This document shows, one piece after another, positions 45,149 through 53,809 of a DNA stretch of 64,000 nucleotides. The stretch comes from Paraburkholderia youngii. Lineage in GTDB: Bacteria > Pseudomonadota > Gammaproteobacteria > Burkholderiales > Burkholderiaceae. The position numbers and the translations under genes were made by a program. Position 1 is the stretch's first letter, and the number at the start of each line of letters is the position of its first letter. The stretch lies in NCBI RefSeq assembly GCF_013366925.1, contig NZ_JAALDK010000001.1:4271165-4335164 (forward strand), given 5' to 3'. Below the pieces are notes generated by a model. The model worked only from the letters and a program-made list of their open reading frames with translations. It made no database searches and was not told where the DNA came from.

Positions 45149-45766
45149 ATGAAACGTCAAAGACTGACACGAGAGCAGAGCAAAGACCAGACGCGGGGGC
45201 GGCTGCTCGATGCTGCGCAGGCAACTTTCATGAAGAAGGGCTTCGTCGCGGCGAGTGTCGAGGACATCGCGGCGGCGGCCGGCTATACGCGCGGCGCGTT
45301 CTATTCGAACTTCCGTAGCAAGACCGAGCTGTTTCTGGAGCTGTTGCGGCGTGATCACGAAGCGATGCAGGCGGGACTGCATGCGATCTTCGAAAACGCG
45401 GCGTCGCGCGAGGAGATGGAGGCGCGCGTGCTGCGCTACTACAGCTCGCTGCATCGCGAGAACAAGTGTTTTCTGCTATGGGTCGAGGCGAAGCTGCTGG
45501 CGGTGCGCGACGGCCGTTTCCGGCTGCGCTTCAACGCGTTCATGCACGAGAAGATCGAACAGTTGAGCGCCTATGTGCGCGAGTTCTCGGAGCGCGTGGG
45601 CACGCCGATGTCGATGCCGCCCGAGCAGCTCGCGATCGGACTGATGGGGCTATGCGACGGCGTGCAGTTCTTCTACACAGTCGATCCGCAGAATGTGCCG
45701 ACCGAAATGGCCGAAATGGTGCTGGCGGGGTTTTTCTCGCGCGTGGTGTTCGGGCGCGATGCATGA
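45149..45766 (+). CDS. TetR/AcrR-family repressor of the RND operon
   Basis: A 205-residue protein. The HTH region, about residues 20-66, reads ASVEDIAAAAGYTRGAFYSN, and RGRLLDAAQATFMKKGF starts helix 1. The C-terminal ligand domain resembles AcrR/NalC types. The start at 45149 (MKRQRLTREQ) excludes a short non-conserved upstream piece. Position and the operator at 45077-45108 point to control of the efflux operon and of itself. Confidence 0.9.
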   Translation: MKRQRLTREQSKDQTRGRLLDAAQATFMKKGFVAASVEDIAAAAGYTRGAFYSNFRSKTELFLELLRRDHEAMQAGLHAIFENAASREEMEARVLRYYSSLHRENKCFLLWVEAKLLAVRDGRFRLRFNAFMHEKIEQLSAYVREFSERVGTPMSMPPEQLAIGLMGLCDGVQFFYTVDPQNVPTEMAEMVLAGFFSRVVFGRDA

Positions 45767-45843
45767 CAGTGGGCGTTGAGCCCGGATGCAAGAACGCGCG
45801 CCCCCAACGGATCGCGCATCAGATACGGCTACAACCGCAAAAA

Positions 45844-46056
45844 TCAGTCGACCGGCAGTTGCGCGCAGGCTTCGGCGGCGGGCGCCGCGCAAGCGAACGC
45901 GTATTGGCCGCTGGCGTCGAGGATCTTTGCCCCTGCGTGCAGGGCGACCTTGATATCCGGGCAGCGCTCATAAGCGATATATGCCGAGCTAGCGGCGGCC
46001 GACCAGCAAACCAGCGAAAACGCGATTTTTTCGAGCAAATGAAAACGATGTGGCAT
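45844..46056 (-). CDS. Small putative exported protein, 70 residues
   Basis: The frame encodes MPHRFHLLEKIAFSLVCWSA, a basic start with a hydrophobic core, then AASSAYIAYERCPDIKVALH and a tail with two further Cys residues (FACAAPAAEACAQLPVD). This looks like a signal peptide and a short disulphide-capable mature part. No ribosome binding site is evident, and no family is recognised. It could be real or a chance frame in the gap between the TetR and LysR genes. Confidence 0.4.
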   Translation of the reverse strand: MPHRFHLLEKIAFSLVCWSAAASSAYIAYERCPDIKVALHAGAKILDASGQYAFACAAPAAEACAQLPVD

Positions 46057-46100
46057 GGCGATGTGGCGGTAATTTCTTTCGGCCGCTATTTTACCAACAG

Positions 46101-46127
46101 ACTAGGGTTTATACCTAGTTAAAACCC
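46101..46127. promoter_or_regulatory. Nested palindromes upstream of the LysR gene
   Basis: ACTAGG-N7-CCTAGT (46101-46119) overlaps GGGTTT-N11-AAACCC (46105-46127). Both are perfect 6-bp inverted repeats in an AT-rich stretch of a GC-rich region. The site lies 45 bp before the small exported ORF and about 200 bp before the LysR start, so it could be an operator for either. T-N11-A-like spacing suits a LysR protein. Confidence 0.4.
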
Positions 46128-46322
46128 ACAATAGACGCCGCAATAGTGGCGGGATCGACACGCCACCGCGAATCTGACCGGAATGTCATGTCTGGGTCAG
46201 GGTTGGGACATGTCCGATAACTAGAATCGGTTGGGTTGGGCAGGCCCGCGCGCATGCCGCACGGGTCCACACAAGCGGCAACCATTGCGCCGGCCCGGCT
46301 TTACCGAGGCAGGAGTCGTCCC

Positions 46323-47390
46323 ATGAATCAACTGCAGTCGATGCGCGTGTTCGTCAAGGTGGCGGACTTCGGCAGTTTCGTTGGCGCGGCGGGCGCGCTG
46401 GATCTGTCCACCGCGGTCGTCACGCGGCACGTCGCGGATCTCGAAGCGCGGCTCGGCACCCGATTGCTTAACCGCACGACCCGCCGTCTGTCGCTGACCG
46501 AATCCGGCGCGACCTATCTGGAGCGCGTACGTCACATCCTCGCCGATCTCGAAGGCGTCGAGCAGATGGTGGTGGCGCGCAATCACGAACCAGTCGGCAC
46601 ACTGCGCATCGTCGCGCCGGTCGTGTTCGGGCTGCATAGTCTCGCGCCGGTCGTGCAGTCGTACGCGGCGCGCTATCCGGACGTCGTGCCCGACGTCACG
46701 CTCGCCGACCGCCACGTCGATCTCGTCGAAGAGGGCTTCGACGTCGGTATTCTGGTTGCGCGGCAGATGCGCAGCGCGAGCATCGTCACGCGGCGGCTCA
46801 CGACCGGCTATATGACAGTGTGCGCGACGCCCGAGTATCTGGCGCAACACGGCACGCCGAAACGCCCCGAGGATCTGCTCGGGCATTCGTGCCTGAGCCG
46901 GCCGGCCGAGCAGGGTGGCGGCGAGGAGCGCGTGTTCAGCGGGCCGGACGGCGAAGTGCGGGTGCGGCCGACCAACGCGATCGCGGCGAACAACGCCGAG
47001 ATGCTGCGGCAGTTCGCGCTGCTGGGCATGGGCGTGGCGATTCTGCCGAGCTACCTGATCGGGCGGGATCTGGCGGCGGGGCGGCTCGTGCGTCTGCTCG
47101 ACCAGTACAGCCTGCCGCCCATCGAAATCACGATTGCGTATCCGAGCCGGCTGCATCTGCCGGCGAAGGTACGGACGTTCATCGATCATCTGGTCGAGCA
47201 TTTCCAGCCGGAAAGCGCACAGGCGCGGGATTCGCGCAGTGCGGCGCTGGTGCGGGCGGTAGCGCAGGTGAGCGGGTCCGACGATCAGGTCGCGCGCGAG
47301 ATGGCCGAAGACGCGCTCGAACGAACCCGCACGACACGCCGTGTGACAAGGGTGCCGCGCACGCGGATCGCGGCGTCGTCGCAGTTCTGA
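46323..47390 (+). CDS. LysR-type transcriptional regulator
   Basis: A 355-residue LTTR of the DsdC/AaeR-like group. It has the HTH MRVFVKVADFGSFVGAAGAL followed by DLSTAVVTRHVADLEARLGT (about 7-45) and RLLNRTTRRLSLTE. The ligand domain is normal, followed by about 50 extra C-terminal residues rich in Arg/Thr/Ser that are not typical of the family. No divergent structural gene adjoins it except the small ORF at 45844-46056, so its target is unclear. Confidence 0.88.
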   Translation: MNQLQSMRVFVKVADFGSFVGAAGALDLSTAVVTRHVADLEARLGTRLLNRTTRRLSLTESGATYLERVRHILADLEGVEQMVVARNHEPVGTLRIVAPVVFGLHSLAPVVQSYAARYPDVVPDVTLADRHVDLVEEGFDVGILVARQMRSASIVTRRLTTGYMTVCATPEYLAQHGTPKRPEDLLGHSCLSRPAEQGGGEERVFSGPDGEVRVRPTNAIAANNAEMLRQFALLGMGVAILPSYLIGRDLAAGRLVRLLDQYSLPPIEITIAYPSRLHLPAKVRTFIDHLVEHFQPESAQARDSRSAALVRAVAQVSGSDDQVAREMAEDALERTRTTRRVTRVPRTRIAASSQF

Positions 47391-47421
47391 AGGGGAAGGT
47401 GACGCGTGTCTGAATCGGGCT

Positions 47422-47652
47422 TCAGATGCTTAAGCCCGGACCATAATTGCCGCCGATCAGGCGCGTGACCGACTCGATGTCGACATAATCCTGCTCCGGC
47501 ATGCTATCGAGCATCGCCAGCACCTCGTTGCTCGCGCCGGCTTCGCGCGCCGCGTCGACGAGCGCGTCTTTGTTGGTCGGAAATTCGACTTCGCTGAGAA
47601 GATCGGCGATCTGCAGATCGATCGATTCGCCGGGGATGTCCGAGGCCGTCAT
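47422..47652 (-). CDS. DUF2795-like small protein
   Basis: A 76-residue acidic helical protein. The pattern SEVEFPTNKDALVDAAREAG, SNEVLAMLDSMPEQDYVDIE and SVTRLIGG fits the DUF2795 family, whose function is unknown. The ATG at 47652 is chosen because AGGAG lies seven bases upstream; another ATG two codons earlier is too close to that site. Confidence 0.75.
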   Translation of the reverse strand: MTASDIPGESIDLQIADLLSEVEFPTNKDALVDAAREAGASNEVLAMLDSMPEQDYVDIESVTRLIGGNYGPGLSI

Positions 47653-47844
47653 GCGCATGCTCCTGTCGAGCTCGAGTTAGTCACGTTGTTATTGCCGCCG
47701 CGAAAAGCCAGCGCCTCGCCGCGATGAGTTTCTCGCAGTGTGTCGCAAACCCGCGCGTATCGCCGCCCCATCTTCATGACAGCCGGCGCAAGCGGGGCCG
47801 GCGCGCCGCTGCGGCCGCGCCATCGCCCGCCGTTGCGGCCGCCA

Positions 47845-48099
47845 TCACGTGGTCAGATGCTCGTGCTGCCCGGTCAGGCTGCGTTCCAGATGTCGGGACT
47901 TTGGCAGCGCAATATGCTCCCAGTGCTGCGGACGGCTCGAGTCGGCGCTCGCCACGTCCGGGGCAGGAGGCGCGACCGGCGCGGCGTCCACGCGTTGCGC
48001 AAGCGTAATGGAATCCTTGCTGTCCGGCGCGGTATGAACCGGCGCGGCGAAACACGAGGCTGACAGCGTCACCATGATTAACAGTGTCGAGGTTTTCAT
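47845..48099 (-). CDS. Small exported protein, 84 residues
   Basis: An AGGAGGT ribosome binding site precedes the ATG at ideal spacing, which strongly supports a real gene. MKTSTLLIMVTLSASCFAAP is a signal peptide; the cut is probably after FAA at residue 18 or 19. The mature part is Pro/Ala/Asp-rich and then basic (LPKSRHLERSLTGQHEHLTT). No family is recognised. The gene is monocistronic, with a GC-rich 216-bp upstream region containing palindromes. Confidence 0.65.
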   Translation of the reverse strand: MKTSTLLIMVTLSASCFAAPVHTAPDSKDSITLAQRVDAAPVAPPAPDVASADSSRPQHWEHIALPKSRHLERSLTGQHEHLTT

Positions 48100-48187
48100 C
48101 GCCCGACCTCCTAGAGCTCATGCGGCGCTGACAATCGAGCAAACCCTGTGCCGTCCCGCGTCGAAAGGACGGTGCAAGCCAAGGACG

Positions 48188-48201
48188 GCGTAGCGCTACG
48201 C
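48188..48201. promoter_or_regulatory. 14-bp perfect palindrome in the leader of the small exported gene
   Basis: GCGTAGCGCTACGC is fully self-complementary. On the minus strand it lies about 90 bases upstream of the small exported protein gene. CCGTCC/GGACGG arms between it and the start could form an RNA hairpin. Whether it is an operator or part of a structured leader is not decidable here. Confidence 0.35.
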
Positions 48202-48315
48202 GGCCCAAGCTCCTTACCATCTTAGACGGCAATTACTGCAAAGCGCGCACATTTGCGACAAAACCGTATTGTAGATTCCATCATCGCACGAACCACCGCG
48301 CGCGTCCGCCATGGG

Positions 48316-49752
48316 TTAGCGCAGCACGTCGAAGCGCGTCCACGGCCACGACGGACGGTCGCGCATATAGCCGTTCAGCCAGTTCCACTGCGGATGCCGC
48401 TTCATAAACGCCTGCGCATCGAACGGCCGGCCGCACGGATGCCCCCAGCGCGCGGTAAACGCCATCTCGCGCGCCATTTCGCTATCGACCACCTTGCCGT
48501 CGTTCGCGCCCCACGGATTGAACGGGCCGTGATCGGTCCCGCCGAAGCGCGCGTCGTCGAGCTCCAGATGCCCGCAGATCGTGCGCGAGCACGGGTTGTC
48601 GTTGCGATCGAGATAGACGTCGTGATGATCGGCGATCATCTGCCTGGCGAGTTCGACGTCGATGTTGCCGCGATGCATTTCCTCGAGCTGCATGAAACGC
48701 AGACGCCGCGCGCCGTTCTTGCGCACGTCGGTATAGTCCTCGCCTTCGCCGATGCATTCCTGGTTGCGGATCTTCAGATCCGTCGCGGTGTTGTAGCCGC
48801 TGTAGAAACCGTCCCTGGTGGTCTCGAAGCCCGAATAGTGCAGCCCGAGTTCGTAACGCGCGATCTCGCCGGTCTTCGTGTCGCCTAGCAGCCAGCTGTT
48901 CGCGTAGCCGCCGTTGTTTGCGAGCGAGAACATCTCGCACCATTCCTTGATGGTGTTCGCATATTGCGACGCGCGCCGCGAGCGATAAAACTCGGGCGCG
49001 CCGGCCGGGTTGTAGCCCGCGAAGTTCGAGATCGTCGTTTCGGTGATCATCAGGCCGGCCGCCGTGACCCAGAAATCGGTCAGGCTCGAGATGCAGCCCG
49101 GCAGGCCCTGCATCAGGATGCGGTTGCCGCGGTCGGGCACGATGTCGAACACGACGTTGAACGCGTCGCCGGCCGCATAGCGGTCCCATGAGTTGTGCGC
49201 CATCACGATGCGGCCGTCGCGCGTCGCGCTGCCGGTCGCGATGAACGCGCTGCAGTGGTGACCGCGCCGGCCGCGCCACAGTTTCGCGCCCAGATGCGGC
49301 TGTGCCTGCGCCGCATGTGTCGGCCACCAGCTTTGCAGCAGATCCATGTAGCCGTTCCACGCCAGCACTTCGGCGAACGGCAGCTTCGCGCCATCGGCGA
49401 TGCCATGAATTTCGTCGGCGAATTCGGTGTCGAGCTTGCTCGCGAACTGACTCGTCGCGGCGTTGACGAAGGTGTCGAACTCCTCGCCGGTGTCCCACCT
49501 GGCGAGATATCGCGCGGTGCGGATCGCGTTTCTGATTTCGTCGGCGAGCAACTGGCCGTGCTGCTCGCCGCGATCGTACGGCTCGCCTTCGATATGCACG
49601 AAAATCCAGCCGGCCTGATCGCGGCGTACGGCCTCGGGGGACGGTTCGCTCATCTTCGGCTCCGACGATACGGCGTATAGGGCGGGCGCTGTCGCCGCGC
49701 CCATGCTGGGCTCACGCGTGCCGGCCGCATGCAGGGTCGGCGGTCTGTTCAT
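48316..49752 (-). CDS. C45-like N-terminal nucleophile hydrolase / acyltransferase
   Basis: A 478-residue protein resembling the C45 (penicillin-acyltransferase-like) and phospholipase-B-like Ntn hydrolases. Cys167 in GRRGHHCSAFIATGSATRDG, followed by IVMAHNSWD, matches the family's nucleophile region, where autocleavage would expose Cys as the new N-terminus. PGCISSLTDFWVTAAGLMIT and YANSWLLGDTKTGEIARYEL fit the four-layer core. The natural substrate is unknown. The first 33 residues look non-conserved, so a Met at 49653 is an alternative start. It lies just downstream of clcB on the same strand. Confidence 0.7.
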   Translation of the reverse strand: MNRPPTLHAAGTREPSMGAATAPALYAVSSEPKMSEPSPEAVRRDQAGWIFVHIEGEPYDRGEQHGQLLADEIRNAIRTARYLARWDTGEEFDTFVNAATSQFASKLDTEFADEIHGIADGAKLPFAEVLAWNGYMDLLQSWWPTHAAQAQPHLGAKLWRGRRGHHCSAFIATGSATRDGRIVMAHNSWDRYAAGDAFNVVFDIVPDRGNRILMQGLPGCISSLTDFWVTAAGLMITETTISNFAGYNPAGAPEFYRSRRASQYANTIKEWCEMFSLANNGGYANSWLLGDTKTGEIARYELGLHYSGFETTRDGFYSGYNTATDLKIRNQECIGEGEDYTDVRKNGARRLRFMQLEEMHRGNIDVELARQMIADHHDVYLDRNDNPCSRTICGHLELDDARFGGTDHGPFNPWGANDGKVVDSEMAREMAFTARWGHPCGRPFDAQAFMKRHPQWNWLNGYMRDRPSWPWTRFDVLR

Positions 49753-49806
49753 TGTAGAGAATCCGCGGCGCTTTGCATCGCGCGCCGCGAAGCTTGAGCG
49801 AAGGCC

Positions 49807-51585
49807 CTAGCGCGACGGATTCATGCGGAAGTACGCGTCGAGCAGCGAGGTCTTGTAGACGACCCCGGCAAGCAACGGACGCGCGGTGCTTTCGATCACC
49901 GGCAGGCGCTCGCCCTGAAACGCCATGAAGTGCTGCAACGCGACGGCGAGCGACATGTCCGGCGTCAGCACGTCGAAATGCGGCTGCAGATAATCGGCGG
50001 CGGTTTTCATCGACGTGTCGGTCCGGTCGAGCAGATCGGACGTGATGTCCTTCAGCGCGACCACGCCGAGAAATGCGCCCGAGTCGTTGGCGACGTACAG
50101 GTACTTGACCGGATATTCGAGAAACACGCGCGTCATGTCGTGCACGGTCGCGTTCGGCGGTACGACGGTCTGCGCGGGGCGGATCAGCTCGCGCATCTGC
50201 GTCGCGCGCAGTCGCGTTCGTTCCTGCTCCTCGCGATTGCGGCGCAGCGTGATCTCGTACATCGAGGTCTTGCCGATCGCGCGCGCGATGAAGTACGCGA
50301 CCACGCACGACACCATCAGCGGCAGCACGACCTGATAGCTCAAGGTCATCTCGAAGATCATCAGGATCGCCATCAGCGGCGCCTGAGTCGCGCCCGCGAG
50401 GAACGCGCCCATGCCGACCATCGCATACGCATAAGCGGCCGACGTCGCGTGCGGCCACAACGCGTGCATGCCCTGGCCGAACAGCGAGCCGACCGCCGCG
50501 CCGACGAACAGCGTCGGCGTGAACACGCCGCCGACCGCGCCGGAGCCGGCCGTCGCCGCGGTCGCCGCGAGCTTGCAGACGAGCACGAGCACGAGCGCGG
50601 TCCACGTCCACGGCGAATGCAGGATCGAGTTCACGACGCTGTAGCCGTTGCCCCACACCTCGGGCTCCGCGACCGAAATGATGCCAACCACGAAACCGCC
50701 GATGCCGAGCCGCACCGGCAGCGCCACCGGCAGCTTGCGAAAGGCCTGCTTCGAGGCATCGAGCAACCGCAGGAACTGCGGCGCGGCCGCGCCGCACAGC
50801 GCGCCGAGCGCGACGAACAGCAGCACCTCGGGACCGGTCACGGTCGGAAACTCCGGCATCTCGTAGGGCGGCTTGTAGCCGGCGAATTCGCGCATCGTGA
50901 TGTTCGCGACGACCGCGGCGACCACCACCGGCCCGAAGCTCTCCATCGCGATCGAGCCGAGCACGATCTCGGTGACGAAAAACGCGCCCGCGATCGGCGC
51001 GCTGTACGCGGACGTGATACCGGCCGCCGCGCCGCACGCGACCAGCAGGCGCAGCCGCGGCGGATCGAAGTGGACCCAGCGGCCGATCAGCGACGAGGCG
51101 AGCGCCGCGAGCTGCACCATCGGACCTTCACGGCCGATCGAGCCGCCGCTCGCGATCGTAAACAGCGACGACACGCTGCGCCACAAGCTCAGGCGCACCG
51201 GCACGGCGCCGTCGCCGATCGCGACCGCTTCCATGTAGTCGGAGTGCGGGTGCCGGTCGGCGTGACGCTGCGCGATCAGCAGAAACACGCCGGCGACCAG
51301 ACCGCCCGCGGCCGGCACCCAGATGCGCACGGTCCACGGCAGGCTGCGCGCCGTTTCGACGAAGCTGCCGGAGTGGCCGGTTATCGCCAGTTGCAGCAGT
51401 TCGATGCCCTTGCGAAACGCCACGGTGGCGAATGCGCCGACAATGCCTACGACGACCGACCAGACCAGCATCGTATGGGCATCGGAGAGGCGGAAAAGGC
51501 GTTGGGCGCGGGTGCGCAGCTTCAGCAGGAATGAAAGCACGTCGACGGTACGGGGCGTGATGGGAGGTTGAAAAATCCGCGCCAC
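49807..51585 (-). CDS. clcB: CLC chloride/proton antiporter with C-terminal CBS pair
   Basis: A 592-residue membrane protein. The CLC core has ten or more hydrophobic segments with GGSIGREGPMVQ (gating Glu153), SAPIAGAFFVTEIVLG carrying a Glu at the inner proton site, and GSGAVGGVFTPTLFVG. Both Glu residues present suggests an exchanger rather than a channel. The first GSGIP motif is altered to GDGAVP, as in ClcB. Two CBS domains (about 460-585) would sense nucleotides; E. coli ClcB lacks them. The start is GTG at 51585. Confidence 0.88.
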   Translation of the reverse strand: MARIFQPPITPRTVDVLSFLLKLRTRAQRLFRLSDAHTMLVWSVVVGIVGAFATVAFRKGIELLQLAITGHSGSFVETARSLPWTVRIWVPAAGGLVAGVFLLIAQRHADRHPHSDYMEAVAIGDGAVPVRLSLWRSVSSLFTIASGGSIGREGPMVQLAALASSLIGRWVHFDPPRLRLLVACGAAAGITSAYSAPIAGAFFVTEIVLGSIAMESFGPVVVAAVVANITMREFAGYKPPYEMPEFPTVTGPEVLLFVALGALCGAAAPQFLRLLDASKQAFRKLPVALPVRLGIGGFVVGIISVAEPEVWGNGYSVVNSILHSPWTWTALVLVLVCKLAATAATAGSGAVGGVFTPTLFVGAAVGSLFGQGMHALWPHATSAAYAYAMVGMGAFLAGATQAPLMAILMIFEMTLSYQVVLPLMVSCVVAYFIARAIGKTSMYEITLRRNREEQERTRLRATQMRELIRPAQTVVPPNATVHDMTRVFLEYPVKYLYVANDSGAFLGVVALKDITSDLLDRTDTSMKTAADYLQPHFDVLTPDMSLAVALQHFMAFQGERLPVIESTARPLLAGVVYKTSLLDAYFRMNPSR

Positions 51586-51592
51586 AACGACA

Positions 51593-51620
51593 GCGCGCCC
51601 GCCTCGAATGGCGGGCGCGC
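51593..51620. repeat. Perfect 11-bp inverted repeat between clcB and the GST gene
   Basis: GCGCGCCCGCC/GGCGGGCGCGC with loop TCGAAT makes a very stable hairpin. It lies between the GST stop and the clcB start on the minus strand. There is no T-run, so it is an atypical terminator or an mRNA-end stabiliser; the clcB promoter would have to lie within or beside it. Confidence 0.5.
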
Positions 51621-51652
51621 GGCGGCGAGCGGGCGGGGCCGGGCGGCGCGGT

Positions 51653-52390
51653 TCAAGTCGCCGCCTCGTCGAGTTCCGGGTAGTGCCGGAAGACGCAGCT
51701 TTCGTTATGGGCGATGCGCCGGTCCGAGTCCAGGTACGCGGCGATGTTCGGTCTGGCGATCACCCTGTCGTGCAGCGCGGCGAGCAGCGGATAGTGCTCG
51801 CCGAAGCGCTTCAGCGCGCGCGGAAAGGCATACAGCAGACCATCGATCAGCTGGAACATCGACAGGTCCACATAGGTCAGCGCGTCGCCGACCATGAAGC
51901 TGTCGCCGGCCGGATTCTGCGCGAGCACGCGCTCGAAGTACGACATGAACTTCGGAATCCGATGCTCGATGAAATCGTGCGCGCGTACCTTCGCCGCGTC
52001 TTTCTGCTCCTCGTAGTAGAGGCCGCTCGCGAGCGGATGGTGGGTGTCGTGCGCTTCGGTGACGACGTCGGCGATCGTCAGTTGCAGGCCGTTCGCGACG
52101 TAGCGCAGGCTCTCCACCTTGGGCGCGAGATTGAGCCGCGGGCCGAGATAGAACAGGATGTTGGCGGTCTGCGGGATCACCAGATCGCCGTCTTTCAGAA
52201 ACGGCGGCGCAAACGGCGGATACGGCTCGTCGGGGCTGTCCATCACCGCCATCATCGCCTCGGTGCCGAGGCCCTTCGAAGGCTTGCCGCGCGCGACTTC
52301 GACATAGTCGACGCCGGCTTCCTCCAGCGCGAGCCGCACGAATTCGCCGCGGCCTTGCAGGCCATCCCAGTAGTACAGTTCCAGGCTCAT
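51653..52390 (-). CDS. Glutathione S-transferase family protein
   Basis: A 245-residue protein. The N-terminal thioredoxin-like domain starts LELYYWDGLQGRGEFVRLAL, a sigma/alpha-like GST beginning with Tyr as likely catalytic residue (Tyr6 or Tyr7), with VIPQTANILFYLGPRL as the cis-Pro and glutathione gamma-Glu site. A helical C-terminal domain (about 95-240) contains LTYVDLSMFQLIDGLLYAFP, with the usual N-capping Asp. The role may be detoxification; the substrate is not indicated. Confidence 0.85.
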   Translation of the reverse strand: MSLELYYWDGLQGRGEFVRLALEEAGVDYVEVARGKPSKGLGTEAMMAVMDSPDEPYPPFAPPFLKDGDLVIPQTANILFYLGPRLNLAPKVESLRYVANGLQLTIADVVTEAHDTHHPLASGLYYEEQKDAAKVRAHDFIEHRIPKFMSYFERVLAQNPAGDSFMVGDALTYVDLSMFQLIDGLLYAFPRALKRFGEHYPLLAALHDRVIARPNIAAYLDSDRRIAHNESCVFRHYPELDEAAT

Positions 52391-52544
52391 CGATCGATCC
52401 TCATTCCGGTCGCCGGGACGCGTCGCGCGAAGACGGTTTCACCGCTGCCATCGGACCATGCGCACAGGCGGGTTGTGGGAGCAAAGTTCGCAGCAACGAG
52501 TATGCCGTGTGAGCGGGCCGGATGGGGCGCCAGAATGCCCAAAA

Positions 52545-52561
52545 CCCCGCGCGCGGCGGGG
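52545..52561 (-). terminator. Terminator of the yeiH-like gene
   Basis: CCCCGC/GCGGGG around a short GC-rich loop, followed by TTTT on the minus strand, lies 32 bases past the transporter stop. Confidence 0.6.
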
Positions 52562-52592
52562 TGTCGGGGAAGGCGGGGAGGCCGGCGACGGC

Positions 52593-53672
52593 TCAGCGCA
52601 ACAGGTGCTGGACGGCCCATGTGATGCCCAGTCCGCCGGCGATCAGCCACACATACAGAATCAGGCCCGTGGTCAGCGCGCGCGGACCCGCTTCGCGAAT
52701 CTGCGAAATGCGCGTTTCCATGCCGAGTGCGGTCATCGCCATCGTCAGCGCGAAGGTGTCGAGCAGGTTCAGCGACGAGGTGGCGCTTTGCGGGAGCACA
52801 TGCAGCGAGTTGATCGCGACGCAGGCGAGAAAGCCGAGTGCGAACCAGGGGATCGCAAGCTTGCGCGGGACGGCGCCGTCCGTGCTGCCATCCTTCGCGC
52901 CGCGCGCCGCGCGGTTCACCCACAGGCCGACCACCAGCGATACCGGCACGAGCAGCATCACGCGGGTCATCTTGACGATCGTCGCGATGTGCGTCGCTTC
53001 CGGGCTCACGTTGCTCGCCGCGCCGACCACCTGCGCGACCTCGTGGATCGTGCCGCCGAAGAAGAGACCCGCGCCGACCGTATCGAGATGCAGCCAGCCC
53101 GCGTTGAACAGCACCGGGTACAGGAACATCGACAGCGTGCCGAACAGCACGACGGTGCCGACCGCCATCGCGCTCTTGTGCGGCTTCGATTGCAGCGTCG
53201 ATTCGAACGCGAGCACCGCGGCCGCGCCGCAGATCGCGCTGCCGGCCGCCGTCAGCAGCGCGGTGTCGCGATCGAGCTTCATGATCTTGATACCGGACCA
53301 GGTGCCGATCACGAGCGTGCTGACGACGATCAGCACCGATTCCGCGAGACCCGGCAGGCCCACCTGGGCGATTTCCTGCAGGCTCACGCGCAGACCGAAG
53401 AACGCGACCGCGATGCGCAGCAGCTTGCGCGCCGAGAAGTTGACGCCCGCCGCCCAGCTGGCCGGCATGCTGTCGCGCAGCGCATTGCCATAGATCGCAC
53501 CGGCGACGATGCCGACGATCAGCGGACTCAGGCCAAGACCGGCAACCGCCGGAATCGCCGCGATGCGCGTGACGGCGGCGGCGAACAGCGCGACGAACAG
53601 CACGCCATTGAGTTGGCCGCGAGTGGACAGCGCGGGTGAGGCGGCAGTGAGCGGGACGGTGGGTGTGGACAT
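52593..53672 (-). CDS. yeiH: YeiH/UPF0324-family putative sulfate/sulfite exporter
   Basis: A 359-residue membrane protein with about ten hydrophobic segments, near E. coli YeiH (about 350). Family signatures are GLSPLIVGIVAGAIYGN, GSAICGAAAVLAFESTL and GGTIHEVAQVVGAASN. The start at 53672 gives MSTPTVPLTAASPALSTRGQ. It is divergent from a LysR gene like YeiE, the known partner in enterobacteria, so transport of sulfite, sulfate or a sulfur acid is plausible; this rests on homology. Confidence 0.85.
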   Translation of the reverse strand: MSTPTVPLTAASPALSTRGQLNGVLFVALFAAAVTRIAAIPAVAGLGLSPLIVGIVAGAIYGNALRDSMPASWAAGVNFSARKLLRIAVAFFGLRVSLQEIAQVGLPGLAESVLIVVSTLVIGTWSGIKIMKLDRDTALLTAAGSAICGAAAVLAFESTLQSKPHKSAMAVGTVVLFGTLSMFLYPVLFNAGWLHLDTVGAGLFFGGTIHEVAQVVGAASNVSPEATHIATIVKMTRVMLLVPVSLVVGLWVNRAARGAKDGSTDGAVPRKLAIPWFALGFLACVAINSLHVLPQSATSSLNLLDTFALTMAMTALGMETRISQIREAGPRALTTGLILYVWLIAGGLGITWAVQHLLR

Positions 53673-53735
53673 GATCGGGTGCCTGACTTCGTAGCGAACT
53701 TGCACAGAACTGCATGAGCAGCAACGGGGCTAATC

Positions 53736-53773
53736 CTAAATTAGATATAACGATATGAAAAATCGTGATTTAG
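53736..53773. promoter_or_regulatory. AT-rich inverted repeats between yeiH and the LysR gene
   Basis: CTAAAT (53736-53741) and ATTTAG (53768-53773) flank an AT-rich core that also contains CGAT-N7-ATCG (53751-53765) and ATAT-AACG-ATAT. The divergent gap is only 137 bp, so this is the natural LysR-binding region controlling both genes. Confidence 0.5.
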
Positions 53774-53809
53774 AATGTGAAGTATCGGCCCAACCAATAT
53801 TTCATCGAG

